Shown: positions 8,717 to 18,348 of the stretch, piece by piece
How the letters are laid out: the number at the start of each line of letters is the position of its first letter
How positions within the stretch are numbered: the stretch's first letter is position 1
Source of the DNA: Symbiodinium natans
Taxonomy: Eukaryota > Sar > Dinophyceae > Suessiales > Symbiodiniaceae
Assembly: GCA_905221605.1 (NCBI GenBank)
Contig: CAJNDS010000084.1
Coordinates: forward strand, 5,001-32,500
Length of the DNA: 27,500 nt
Direction of reading: 5' to 3'
Made by a program: the position numbers and the translations under genes
The notes under the pieces: model-generated
Told to the model about the DNA's origin: nothing
The model's database searches: none
Seen by the model: only the letters and a program-made list of their open reading frames with translations

Positions 8717-9012
8717 GTCTGGGGTGCTTGGCATGCTTGACAGTCAGAAGAGTCTCACCGAACTGATCTCACCTCCCCTGAACCTGGCGCCCAGCCGAGC
8801 ACACCTCGGCCAACCTGGGGAGATGGGAGGCAGTGTCCAGGCAGTCACGCCACCCAAGCCAATATCTCCTTTGAGGCTTCAAGCACGCACAGCTCCGGAA
8901 CCCCGAGAATCACCTCGAATCCTCAAGTTGGCATCAAGGGTACCGAGCCCGAACTCTCAACCTCGACTTGTCACGCAATAGCCGGTGCCAGAACGCAACA
9001 GCCCCAAACGGT

Positions 9013-9854
9013 TTACTTCTGTATGTGGGCGCATCTAACAGCTGAAACTGTTGCAGCCTGCATCCACACACATATGTTCCAGACCTCTGTCGGGCGTGCA
9101 TTTGTTGTTTTGTCCATAACCTCTGTCGCCGCAGGCACAACGAACAGCATTTTCTCGTTTGCTGCACTAACCGGAAGGGCATTTCCACTTTCCAAAGGCA
9201 GCCTCGTCGTTGTTGCGCCCTGCAATTGAGGGCCCTGCGCAAACCACTCCATGTCTGGATTGCACAGCGCTTTGACGGCACTGTCTGCGTGCCCACAACA
9301 TGACATTGCTGAAGTCCGCAAGATCCCACGGGGCCCCCAACTGCTACGAAGGAGTGTCACGAATGTTCGCTACAAAGGTCGCGACTGTTGCGACAGCTTG
9401 TGCTGTGCAGGACCTCGTGCAAAACGGTCTTGCGTAGTTTGGCATATTACCTAGTATATTCGTAGTGACACCAGAGTCTGCAATTGGGAGGACACGGGTG
9501 GTGCTGGGATGGCTTTGGGCACTGGCCATACTATGCCATAGTATGGAGCCAGCTGCAGGCTGTATGGTGATGTCAGAGTTTTCCGGCTGCTGGATGCAAG
9601 CCTGTGCTTGGCCAGCTGCATGTGAGTCTGGGTCACCTGTATCTGCTAATGGCATGCAGCGTCTATTGTCAACCGACACGACATGATACGACCGAGAGCT
9701 CATACGAGCTGGTGGGCCAGGCATCTCGCCTCAAGCGTGCAAGAGGGGTGAACTGACAAGCTTTCATCCTTGCCTCTGCGCGCGAGCTGGCTACAGCTAG
9801 ATAGGTTCCACACAGCAGCGCAGACAGCTGAGCTAGCATCCGTAGCTCTTCCAA
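9013..9854 (-). pseudogene. Candidate broken minus-strand ORF cluster, unrecognised
   Basis: Three minus-strand frames overlap end to end. 9669-9854 starts with a hydrophobic stretch (LAQLSALLCGTYLAVASS). 9344-9724 is a 126-codon frame rich in A, T and S with near-normal acidic content. 9013-9360 is 115 codons. Joining them needs two frame changes. The N-terminal hydrophobic stretch followed by an A/T/S-rich body would suit a secreted or surface protein, but this is speculation. Frames of this length are expected a few times by chance in the window. Confidence 0.15.
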
Positions 9855-10430
9855 GGACAGACACGAGGGCAGTATGAAGATGTATGGAGGGCCTGCATGC
9901 AGATTTTCCCCTGGGAGGCCCTTCTGGGAGAGAGCTGGGAGGCCTGAAAGGCCCCGTGAGTGTTAAAGGTTTTGGATGGTTTAGGGTTCGGGGCTCACTG
10001 GACATATCCGAGCCAATAGGGCCGAATTCCGGAATGGCCCCAACTAACAGAACACTACATCGTAGCGTCTAAACTGTGCCAAAAACTACTCTCCTAAACC
10101 CTTTACGCCCCTTTCCTGCAAAAAGCCACGTCGGTCAATCATCTGCAGGATCAATCGGAATCTCTGGGATTTTGTCCCAAAGGACAAGCCCGGCGGAGCA
10201 AACGGGCACTGTCGTGGAGGTCAGGCCCAGGGGTTTTGCCAGGGTAGCTAGGCAGATGGCGAGGGAAGCCCATGATTTTGGCAAGTTTAGGGCTGGGTGA
10301 TCTGATCTAGTGGGCGACTTCTGGTGAGTGGGATATCGGATCTGAGCTTTGCTACCGCAAACAAGGGCTCCCGCTCACTAGGACACCGAGAGCAGAGATT
10401 CAGGAACCCTCCCTGTTTTCACAGCAGTAT
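9855..10430. other. Spacer, no gene seen
   Basis: No convincing gene. A telomeric word (GGTTTAGGGTTCGGGG) lies near 9979-9994. CCAATAGGGCCGAATTCC (10013-10030), followed by GGAATGGCC, resembles a segment at 5153-5180. Confidence 0.4.
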
Positions 10431-10487
10431 GGTTAGGGCTTAGGGCTTCGGGTCTAAGGGTCTAGGGCGTGGGGTCCAGGGTTGCGG
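10431..10487 (-). repeat. Degenerate telomeric tract, G-rich strand
   Basis: A run of GGTTAGGGCTTAGGGCTTCG, GGTCTAAGGGTCTAGGGCG and GGGTCCAGGGTTGCGG. It marks the left approach to the mosaic repeat zone. Confidence 0.5.
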
Positions 10488-10733
10488 AGGACATGACAAC
10501 TTCCCTGCAGTTTGCATGGAGGCTTCAACATCTCGGAGACATTCCAAGCAAGGTGCTGAGACCTCTGGCTTTCAAGAAGGCACCGACGACCCGAACGATA
10601 CTCAGAGACTGCAAGATCCCTTAACTAAGGCTATCTTCCACAGAAAGGTATTACTTTGGCGCGTTCTTTCGCGAATCTTTCGCGGCCCCTTCAAACCGTC
10701 TCAAATGGTTTTATATAAGAAGACAAGACAATC
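10488..10733. other. Unique spacer before the mosaic repeats
   Basis: A 118-codon plus-strand frame begins at 10516 and runs into repeat A, but has no recognisable motif and ends at an unrelated stop inside the repeat. It is probably not a gene. Confidence 0.35.
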
Positions 10734-11258
10734 CTCACTTGGTTTCATATGCGTGCCGAGGGCTGCATCGAGCTCGTGTGGGACAGGGCCCTCTGCAACT
10801 GGCCCAGGACAGCTCAGGCGGATGAGATCAGCTTGGGGCAAATCCCTTACGCGCAATGCGCAGGTTGCATGACAGCTAAGTTAAATCTGAAGCTTACGGC
10901 TCCTGCCTGCATGTGCAGCCTGTGCAACACCAAACCCCGGAACATGCCAGCTCATGCAGGTTGCCCTGGCTTTTTCTTAGCACTGAGCACTCGAAGAACT
11001 ATATCTTGCGCAGCAGAACGCTGGACAGCGTCGGGGGTTTGCCCAAGTTGGCAGGAAACGTTCAACACTATGGCCATGTCGGATGCTACCTCTGACATAA
11101 GATGGCGTGCACTCCAGCGGCGTCCAGAGCTCATGACAGGCACGATTGGGCCGCGAAGAGGTCATATCGCTGCAAGCTAAGGAAGCTTACGCTGGTCCAA
11201 GGAGGCCTTTCAGAAGCGACTCGGCTGATATATGCTGATGCAACAAGCGGTCTTGATG
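10734..11258 (+). repeat. Module A, copy 1
   Basis: 525 bp matching 12936-13472 with about six substitutions and one 12-bp indel, counted by eye. It begins at CTCACTTGGTTTCATATGCG and ends at GCGGTCTTGATG. A 143-codon plus frame runs through it, but it is cysteine-rich without a recognisable pattern and I do not treat it as a gene. Confidence 0.85.
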
Positions 11259-11770
11259 TCGCGCAAATTTCTAGCCGAGTAGCACGAAATTAGTTTTCCA
11301 ATACACCCAGCTACGAATCCGCACTTTCAGGTACAGGAAAAGCTGCTCTAGGCTGATATGCTGAAGGGCTCTAGGTTCATGTAGCTGTACACTTTTGTAG
11401 GGGCAATGCACAACTCTCGTTTTAGGCGCTTCGGAAGATCGTACACGTTGCCGGAAAAAAACTGGCAAGATGGTTTATGCACCCATGAATACTTGTCATG
11501 CTTGCCGACAGGCCAAAGTCCGAAGGACGAGGACTTCGCATGTTCCCAGGTGTCTCCACAGAGCAGGCGCTGCAACGGGCACAGGCTCTGCAACATACGG
11601 CATACAGTCTCGCATCGCACGCCAAAGCATTTACTGAGAAGCAAAAAGGCCCGCAACATCTCTTCTCGCCGTGCACGCTTCCTGTCTGCAAAAAGCCAGA
11701 TGAGGAGCCTGCTGACAAACCCAGCTACGAACCCACACTCCCAGCCAGAAAAGGCCCATGCTTGGCATGC
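11259..11770 (-). repeat. Module B, copy 1 (most diverged)
   Basis: It shares landmarks with the other B copies: CTACGAATCCGCACTTTCAG, the TGTAGGGGCAA core and the CCCAGCTACGAACCCACACT end. On the minus strand it encodes NVYDLPKRLKRELCIAPTKV followed by YSYMNLEP, homologous to the other copies. A 1-bp expansion in a T-run (minus strand) and an upstream in-frame stop break the frame. Confidence 0.75.
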
Positions 11771-11958
11771 CGCGGTGGCCGCCCACCCTGCCCGCCCTGC
11801 TTCAAACGCACGTGGCACCCACCATGGCCAATGCATTTTCCGACGTCTGGAAGAATTACTCGGGGTATTTTGATTACACGTGGCAGTTAAAGGCTGTAAG
11901 GGCAGGCAGGGAGGCCTCTCAGAAGTGACTCGGCTGATACTGCAACAAACGGTCTTGA
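11771..11958 (+). repeat. Module C, copy 1
   Basis: It begins in GGTGGCCGCCCACCCTGCC and contains the AATGCATTTTCCGACGTCTGG landmark. On the plus strand it encodes SDVWKNYSGYFDYTWQLKAV, aligned without gaps to SDIWENCPGHFDCTWQLKAV in the copy at ~15375. It ends at CAACAAACGGTCTTGA. Confidence 0.7.
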
Positions 11959-12347
11959 CATGTCTTGATGGCACCTCCATTTCCAGCCAAGAAGCATGCA
12001 ACTAGCTTTCCGACACACCCGGCTACGAATCCGCACAAGGTTGATATGTTGAAGGGCTCTGCAGGTCCTATAGGTTGATATAGTTGTACATTCTTGTAGG
12101 GGCAAGGCGTAACTCTCGTTTGAGCCGCTTGGGAAGCTCACACACGTTGCCAGCCCAGTCTGGCAAGATGGTATATACACGCACGTATACTTGCCATGCC
12201 GCCAGATGACGAGGACTTCGGATTTTCCCAGGTGGCTCTGCTGAGCAGGCGCTGCAACGTGCGGCGCAGGCCCTGCAATGTGCGGTGTCACATGGCGCGC
12301 CCATGAGCTTTCTCAAGAAGAGCCGCAACATTTCTTTTTGCTGTACG
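11959..12347 (-). repeat. Module B, copy 2 (truncated)
   Basis: Matches the B consensus from CCGGCTACGAATCCGCAC through the GGTATATACACGCACGTATA landmark, then decays at about 12300-12347 where unique DNA takes over. The minus-strand NVCELPKRLKRELRLAPTRM peptide is kept. Confidence 0.75.
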
Positions 12348-12935
12348 CGACCACACTTGCACTGAGACCAACGATCTTGAGTGGTCGAGAAGGAAGGGGC
12401 CTTATAGCCACGGCGTAATACGATGCAGGAGGAGGATGCTAAACTCGATGAGCAACCTGTTCTTATTTCTTGTACGAGTACTGTCGCCGAATCTGCCGCG
12501 CTACGCACCCACGAAAAAAAACTGGCGCGGAGCCATTGGCTTGCTTACTGACGCGCGCTGTCGCAAGACGGATGTCGGGAGATGAGGCTGATTCTACAGT
12601 CGCGCACACAGGTAAAATTCTTAAGTTCGGTCAGAAGCGGGGTTGCAAAGCAAGCTAACATCAGCTGACCGAGACCACTGTCGCATGACCTGGCGCGTCG
12701 CAAAACTTGGAATTTACTAGGGGGTGGGAGGGAGGGGGAGAAGGGAGGGGGGAGTAAAACCTTATGGAAATGACAAACCAAAGGATACTGAACAGCCTGG
12801 TATACATACTGAATGTATCAGACTGGTGGCCACAAACGAGTAGAGAACTATTCAATCACTACATTCCAGGCGTTCCTGGTGACGTGGACCCCAGCCCCCA
12901 GCAAATGTCGACAGACTGCGGAAGGTAGACCGCTG
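12348..12935. other. Unique insertion between repeat copies, with a G-quadruplex motif
   Basis: About 590 bases with no similarity to the A, B or C modules that I can see. It holds a purine-rich G-run cluster at 12720-12753 (GGGGGTGGGAGGGAGGGGG, then further G-runs), a strong G-quadruplex candidate. No gene was recognised. Confidence 0.55.
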
Positions 12936-13472
12936 CTCACTTGGTTTCATATGCGTGCCGAGGGCTGCATCGAGCTCGTGTGGGACAGGGCCCTCTGCAA
13001 CTGGCCCAGGACAGCTCAGGCGGATGAGATCAGCTTGGGGCAAATCCCTTACGCGCAATGCGCAGGTTGCATGACAGCTAAGTTAAATCTGAAGCTTACG
13101 GCTCCTGCCTGCATGTGCAGCCTGTGCAACACCAAACCCCGGAACATGCCAGCTCATGCAGGTTGCCTTGGCTTTTTCTTAGCACTGAGCACTCGAAGAA
13201 CTATATCTTGCGCAGCAGAACGCTGGACAGCGTCGGGGGTTTGCCCAAGTTGGCAGGAAACGTTCAACACTATGGCTATGTCGGATGCTACCTCTGACAT
13301 AAGATGGCGTGCACTCCAGCGGCGTCCAGAGCTCATGACAGGCCACGCAAACGACACGATTGGGCCGTGAAGAGGTCATATCGCTGCCAGCTAAGGAAGC
13401 TTACACTGGTCCAGGGAGGCCTTTCAGAAGCGACTCGGCTGATATATGCTGATGCAACAAGCGGTCTTGATG
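12936..13472 (+). repeat. Module A, copy 2
   Basis: 537 bp, about 99% identical to copy 1 apart from a 12-bp insertion (CCACGCAAACGA) near 13342-13353. The sharp boundaries on both sides (unique DNA on the left, a different B copy on the right) show that a whole module was copied. Confidence 0.85.
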
Positions 13473-13970
13473 GCACTTCCACTTCTACCCGCGAAGCATG
13501 AAACTTCGATACACTCGGCCAAAAATCCGCACAAGGTTGATATGTTGAAGGGCTCTATAGGTCCTATAGGTTGATATAGCTGCACATTCTTGTAGGGGCA
13601 AGGCGTAACTCTCGTTTGAGCCGCTTGGGAAGCTCACACACGTTGCCAGCCCAGTCTGGCAAGATGGTATATACACGCACGTATACTTGCCATGCCGCCA
13701 GATGACGAGGACGTCGGATTTTCCCTGGTGCCTCCGCTGAGCAGGCGCTGTAACGTGCGGCGCAGGCCCTGCAATGTGCAGTGTCACATCGCACACCCAA
13801 GCATTTTCTGAGAAGCAAGAAGACCCGCAACATCTCTTCTCGCCGTGCACGTTTCCTGTCTGCAGGGAGCCAGCTGAGGAGCCCGCTGACAAACCCAGCT
13901 ACGAACCCACACTCCCAGCCACAAAAGGCCGATGCTTGGTAGCCCTGCTGAGGTGCTCCAGATTGGTATG
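13473..13970 (-). repeat. Module B, copy 3
   Basis: Close to copies 4 and 5 over ~430 bp with scattered substitutions. The minus-strand frame 13564-13833 (89 codons) carries NVCELPKRLKRELRLAPTRM and ends at a TAG created by an 11-bp insertion relative to B1. Confidence 0.8.
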
Positions 13971-14235
13971 GAGATGAATCAACCTAAGGGCAATGCCACG
14001 GTGGCCGCCCCACCCTGCCCGCCCTGATTCAAACACACGCCGTGCCCACCAAGGCCAATACATTTTGATTGTACGTGCCGTTAAAGTGGCAGGGATTGCT
14101 GCGTGTGGAGGCGCACATAGGGCTCTCTGCAACTGGCCCAGTACCGCTCAGGCGAAAGCTCACGCTAGTCCAGGGAGGCCTTTCAGAAGTGACTCCGCTG
14201 ATCTGCTGATGCAACACGCGGACAAGCGGTCTTGA
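13971..14235 (+). repeat. Module C, copy 2 (internally deleted)
   Basis: It carries the CCACGGTGGCCGCCCC start, but after CCAAGGCCAATACATTTTGA the ~30 bp present in other C copies (from CGACGTCTGG on) are missing. A patch related to module A (CTCTGCAACTGGCCCAGTAC) follows near 14111-14150. It is clearly a recombined copy. Confidence 0.65.
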
Positions 14236-14325
14236 TGGCACGCTCACGAAATTCGCTTTCCGATGAACCAGGCTACGAATCCGCACTTTCAGGTACAGGA
14301 AGAGCTGTTCTAGGCTGATATGCTG

Positions 14326-15068
14326 AAGGGCTCTATAGGTCTTATAGGTTGATACAGCTGCACATTCTTGTAGGGGCAAGGCGTAACTCTCGTTTGAGCC
14401 GCTTGGGAAGCTCACACACGTTGCCAGCCCAGTCTGGCAAGATGGTATATACACGCACGTATACTTGCCATGCCGCCAGATGACGAGAACTTCGGATTTT
14501 CCCAGGTGTCTCCGCTGAGCAGGCGCTGCAACGTGCGGCCCAGGCCCTGCAATGTGCGGTGTCACATCGCACGCCCAAGCATTTTCTGAGAAGCAAGAAG
14601 ACCCGCAACATCTCTTCTCGCCTTGCACGCTTCCTGTCTGCAGGGAGCCAGCTGAGGAGCCCGCTGACAAACCCAGCTACGAACCCACACTCCCAGCCAG
14701 AAAAGGCCGATGCTTGGTAGCCCTGCTGAGGCGCTCCAGATTGGTATGGAGATGAATCAACCTAAGGGCAATGCCACGGTGGCCGCCCACCCCGCCTGCC
14801 CTGATTCAAACAGACGCTGCGCCCACCAAGGCCAATGCATTTTTCGACGTCTGGGAGAATTGCCCGGCGGGGCATTTTGATTGTACGTGGTTAAAGACTG
14901 TAAGTGGCGGTGATTGCTGCACGCAGAGGCACACCAAGGCGTTTACGTAAGGAAGGGGAATGCTGTTTGCTTCTCGACTTTTGAGGAAATGCGTATTGCT
15001 TTAGCGCCTTTTTTCGCGGATCATTCGTGGAGCCATTGCACTTTGCACCATTTCATTTGGCTCGATCG
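14326..15068 (+). repeat. 743-bp recent duplicate, left copy (modules B4-C3)
   Basis: Identical to 15626-16368 at a constant offset of 1,300 bp except at three sites (14342, 14355 and 14837), so about 99.6% by eye. It includes most of B4 and all of C3. The flanks differ immediately on both sides. Confidence 0.92.
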
Positions 15069-15105
15069 AGCTGCTCAGGCGGATGAGATGAGACTGCTTG
15101 GGTAA
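14914..15105 (+). pseudogene. Unrecognised exon-like ORF in module C
   Basis: A 63-codon plus frame in the distal part of C3 reads GVYVRKGNAVCFSTFEEMRI, then LAPFFADHSWSHCTLHHFIW. It has balanced charge and aromatic content, unlike most frames in the zone. The same frame is duplicated at 16214-16441 because it lies in the 743-bp repeat. A related stretch (GVYVRMGM) occurs at ~15472-15495 in frame with TWQLKAV upstream, suggesting an ancestral frame now broken here by an indel near 14900. No family was recognised. Confidence 0.2.
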
Positions 15106-15297
15106 TAGTGTCCGTCCGGTTTGCCATGAGGTTGGGTAGGGAAAATCCCTTATACGCAATGCGCTTGCCTGACATCTAACTCTCAAGCTTACGGCGCCTG
15201 TCGGTGCAACATACTCCAATCCAGGTTGCCTTGGCTTGCTCTTTGCACTCGAAGAATTTTATTCTGCGCAGCAGAACGCCGGACGGCTGCAGCAATG
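15069..15297 (+). repeat. Module A, copy 3 (diverged)
   Basis: It shares the order of landmarks with A1 and A2: GCTCAGGCGGATGAGAT, AATCCCTTA-ACGCAATGCGC, AGCTTACGGC and GCGCAGCAGAACGC. It has many substitutions and is much shorter than A1. Confidence 0.65.
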
Positions 15298-15522
15298 AGT
15301 CAACACAAAGACATGCCACGGTCACCCTGCCCGCCCCTGTTTCAAATGCACGTCGCGCTCACTAATGTCAATGCATTTTCCGACATCTGGGAGAATTGCC
15401 CGGGGCATTTCGATTGTACGTGGCAGTTAAAGGCTGTAAGTGGCAGGGATTGCTTCGCGAATGCACACCTAGGCGTTTACGTAAGGATGGGGATGCTGGC
15501 CAGGGAGGCCTTTCAGAAGTGA
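15226..15522 (+). pseudogene. Unrecognised exon-like ORF in module C copy 4
   Basis: A 98-codon frame whose second half reads NAFSDIWENCPGHFDCTWQL, then KAVSGRDCFANAHLGVYVR, and ends REAFQK-stop. C1 keeps the same frame and the same REA-QK ending with an in-frame shortening, so the frame may be ancestral. AAGGCT is followed by GTAAGT, a consensus splice donor, so the exon might end there instead. No family was recognised. Confidence 0.2.
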
Positions 15523-15569
15523 TTCCACATGACTCCGCTGATATGCTGATGCAACAAGTGGTCTTGATA
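15298..15569 (+). repeat. Module C, copy 4
   Basis: It contains CCACGGTCACCCTGCCCG, AATGCATTTTCCGACATCTGG and the GGAGGCCTTTCAGAAGTGA end that links C to the next B module. Confidence 0.7.
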
Positions 15570-15625
15570 TGACGAAGATTTCTAGTCAAAAAGCATGAAA
15601 CTAGCTTTCCGATGCACCCGGCCAC

Positions 15626-16368
15626 AAGGGCTCTATAGGTCCTATAGGTTGATATAGCTGCACATTCTTGTAGGGGCAAGGCGTAACTCTCGTTTGAGCC
15701 GCTTGGGAAGCTCACACACGTTGCCAGCCCAGTCTGGCAAGATGGTATATACACGCACGTATACTTGCCATGCCGCCAGATGACGAGAACTTCGGATTTT
15801 CCCAGGTGTCTCCGCTGAGCAGGCGCTGCAACGTGCGGCCCAGGCCCTGCAATGTGCGGTGTCACATCGCACGCCCAAGCATTTTCTGAGAAGCAAGAAG
15901 ACCCGCAACATCTCTTCTCGCCTTGCACGCTTCCTGTCTGCAGGGAGCCAGCTGAGGAGCCCGCTGACAAACCCAGCTACGAACCCACACTCCCAGCCAG
16001 AAAAGGCCGATGCTTGGTAGCCCTGCTGAGGCGCTCCAGATTGGTATGGAGATGAATCAACCTAAGGGCAATGCCACGGTGGCCGCCCACCCCGCCTGCC
16101 CTGATTCAAACAGACGCTGCGCCCACCAAGGCCAATACATTTTTCGACGTCTGGGAGAATTGCCCGGCGGGGCATTTTGATTGTACGTGGTTAAAGACTG
16201 TAAGTGGCGGTGATTGCTGCACGCAGAGGCACACCAAGGCGTTTACGTAAGGAAGGGGAATGCTGTTTGCTTCTCGACTTTTGAGGAAATGCGTATTGCT
16301 TTAGCGCCTTTTTTCGCGGATCATTCGTGGAGCCATTGCACTTTGCACCATTTCATTTGGCTCGATCG
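15626..16368 (+). repeat. 743-bp recent duplicate, right copy (modules B5-C5)
   Basis: Partner of 14326-15068. The minus-strand 89-codon frame (15642-15911) and its plus-strand counterparts are therefore duplicated too. After 16368 it diverges into a patch related to module A (GGGGCTCTCTGCCAGTACAG) that leads into B6. Confidence 0.92.
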
Positions 16369-16469
16369 GTCTTGTGTTGGATGGGGCTCTCTGCCAGTAC
16401 AGCTCAGGCGAAAGCTTACGTTAGTCCAGGGAGGCCGCTGATCTGCTGATGCAACAAGCGGACAAGCGG

Positions 16470-16935
16470 TCTCCATTTCTAGCCGAGTATCACGACATTA
16501 GCTTTCCGATAAACCCGGCTGCGAATCCGCACGATGTTGGAGGGGTCTAGGTTGATGTAGCTGTACAAGCTTGCAGGGGCAAGGCATAACTCTCGTTTGA
16601 AGCGCTTGGGAAACTCGTACACGTTGTCGGCGAAGTCTGGCAAGATGGTACGTGCACCCACGAATAACTGCCACGTCACCAGATGACGAGGACTTCGGAT
16701 TTTCCCAGGTGTCTCCGCTGAGCAGGCGCTGCAACGTGCGGCGCAGGCCCTGCAATGTGCGGTGTCACATCGCATGCCCAAGCATTTTCTGAGAAGCAAG
16801 AAGACCCGTAACATCTCTTCTCGCCGTGCACGCTTCCTGTCTGCAGGGAGCCAGATGAGGAGCCTGCTGACAAACCCAGCTACGAACCCACTCCCAGCCA
16901 GCAAAAGGCTCATCGCTAAAAGGGCTCCAGATTGG
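16470..16935 (-). repeat. Module B, copy 6
   Basis: It keeps all B landmarks, is moderately diverged from B4 and B5 and lacks the 11-bp insertion that stops the minus-strand frame in B2-B5. Module homology ends near 16935. Confidence 0.75.
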
Positions 16936-17060
16936 CCTAGTTTCCTCAAACCTCGGACCGCTGCGGTCCACGGGTTGTGGGCGAGCATAGCGGAATAGCA
17001 TATGCAAGCTTTCCGTTCTGACCCTCCCTGGGGCGCCGGGCGGACAGTCTTACAACGCAC
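16479..17060 (-). pseudogene. Minus-strand ORF across module B6, unrecognised
   Basis: This 193-codon frame is the longest uninterrupted version of the B-module minus-strand peptide. Its middle reads GFVAGFVSRLLIWLPADRKR (a hydrophobic stretch followed by basic residues) and its end contains NVYEFPKRFKRELCLAPASL, then YSYINLDP. Comparing B1, B4 and B6 over 25 codons around that motif, I count 7, 3 and 9 differences at codon positions 1, 2 and 3, and several amino-acid changes are conservative (D/E, L/F, I/L, M/I). This suggests past protein-level constraint. The other copies carry stops or frameshifts. It could be the least damaged member of a decaying family or a chance-open frame. Confidence 0.3.
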
Positions 17061-18320
17061 AACGCGCAGCCCTCACAGTGCACTTCTGCGCAGCCCATGT
17101 GAACAAGAGTGCAAACGACTTAGTGCTATGTGTTGCTTTTAGGGTTTGAAGATAGAGTAAGCGAACCAGCATACAGAGTTCAGAGCTGGGACTCTTGCTG
17201 ACATGCGTGGGCATGCAGGACGAGTACTGCTTTGACTCGCTCCGCACAGCTCCGCTCCTTACAATGCAAGCAGCTACCTGACAGAAGTTGTAAGGGATGG
17301 AAAACCAAGAAAACTCAAGCCTTCACTTTTAAGCTTTAAGCTGCTCAGGTCGCAAGCAGGGTCCCTTCACGGCACAGAAGCACCTTCTGGATTCTCGCCC
17401 CATGGCTACCGCACGGAAGGTTTGTTGCTTGCTCAGAAGTGTAGGCACAGCGTGGCGCAGCGTGGCTCGTTCTGGTGTATGAAGCCTGAGGACCATCCCC
17501 AAGAGCTCGCCCACAAGCGTCAAGAAGACCTGATTTGGAGAGCAACACTGAACTAAGGATCAGTCGCCTGCACTAACGACGAAGCACGCACACCCGCGCT
17601 CCACTCCTTTTCTGTGGGGGCCGGTGGCTGGAGATAAAACCGTGAACCCCTGACAACTTTAGACCCCATCGGTAGACTTGAGAGGAGTAGGGATCACATC
17701 ACTACCTGGGCTGTTTCCAGCCGACTTTGACCAGAACCGATGAGGATCTTGGAGTTGGCAATGTTTAGAGGTTCCAGTTGCGGATGCCATCGTTAGGACA
17801 CTTTCCAGTTCAGGGCTTCGGGTGTCGGAACCAGGCTGGACAGAGGTCCCTTATACTTTATGCTGCTTCAAGATGCTGGAGATTGGGAAGTTGTGAGGTT
17901 TGACCGAACAAACGCGAACACATGAAGATGCTTCCTGACGAGTTGAAGAGCCATGCAGGTTGGGAACAGAAATTCACTGGGAAGCAACACCCAGAGGCCA
18001 AGTGCCTCAACCTGGATCTCCCAAACCTCTCTCGGGGCAAGTGGGGGTTTCCTAAGTTTAAGTTTGCGCGGATACCTTATTGGGGTGCTTGTTTCCAGGG
18101 AACACTAACCCTGCTAGTCCCTTTGTTGCTACTATGGAAATGCCGGAAGGATCCCAGAAATCCCTTACAAGGTGGATGTAGCCTCGATGAGGCGATATGC
18201 CAAGGCCAAGTTCGCGGCACAGACATGTAGTCGTTGCGCTTCACGCCTGGCGCACAGCTGGGGCTTTGAGGAGTCAGGCTCGCGGGCTTCAGTCCAGAAC
18301 CGCAAAGCGTAAGGTGCAGG
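17061..18320. other. Unique DNA, no convincing gene
   Basis: The best frame is a 102-codon plus ORF at 17922-18230 starting MKMLPDELKSHAGWEQKF, with a possible membrane stretch (GTLTLLVPLLLLW) in its second half. It shows no recognised domain and could be chance. Confidence 0.35.
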
Positions 18321-18348
18321 CTAAACCCCTAAACCTAAACCCTAAACT
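18321..18348 (+). repeat. Interstitial telomeric tract, C-rich strand
   Basis: CTAAACCCCTAAACC followed by TAAACCCTAAAC; short but close to canonical. Confidence 0.7.

Larger units (their letters stand above)
10734..16935. repeat. Mosaic subtelomeric repeat zone (modules A, B, C)
   Basis: About 6.2 kb built from three modules in the order A1-B1-C1-B2-unique-A2-B3-C2-B4-C3-A3-C4-B5-C5-B6. All copies are in the same orientation. Divergence ranges from almost none (C3/C5, B4/B5, A1/A2) to strong (B1, A3), so amplification happened at several times, most recently by tandem duplication or conversion. No transposase, reverse transcriptase or terminal repeat was seen. Confidence 0.85.

Noticed and set aside
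8550-8720. Two possible ~31-base introns ending TTGACAG
   Set aside because: Removing them shifts the frame into less protein-like sequence, and nothing else in the window supports such tiny introns.
9344-9724. ADSGVTTNIL resembling a retropepsin D-S/T-G active site
   Set aside because: Only the three-residue core matches, no second motif, no flanking retroelement domains or LTRs were seen.
10749-11180. 143-codon plus-strand frame in module A1, and its copy in A2
   Set aside because: Cysteine-rich with no pattern; A1 and A2 are too similar to test for selection and the diverged A3 does not keep the frame.
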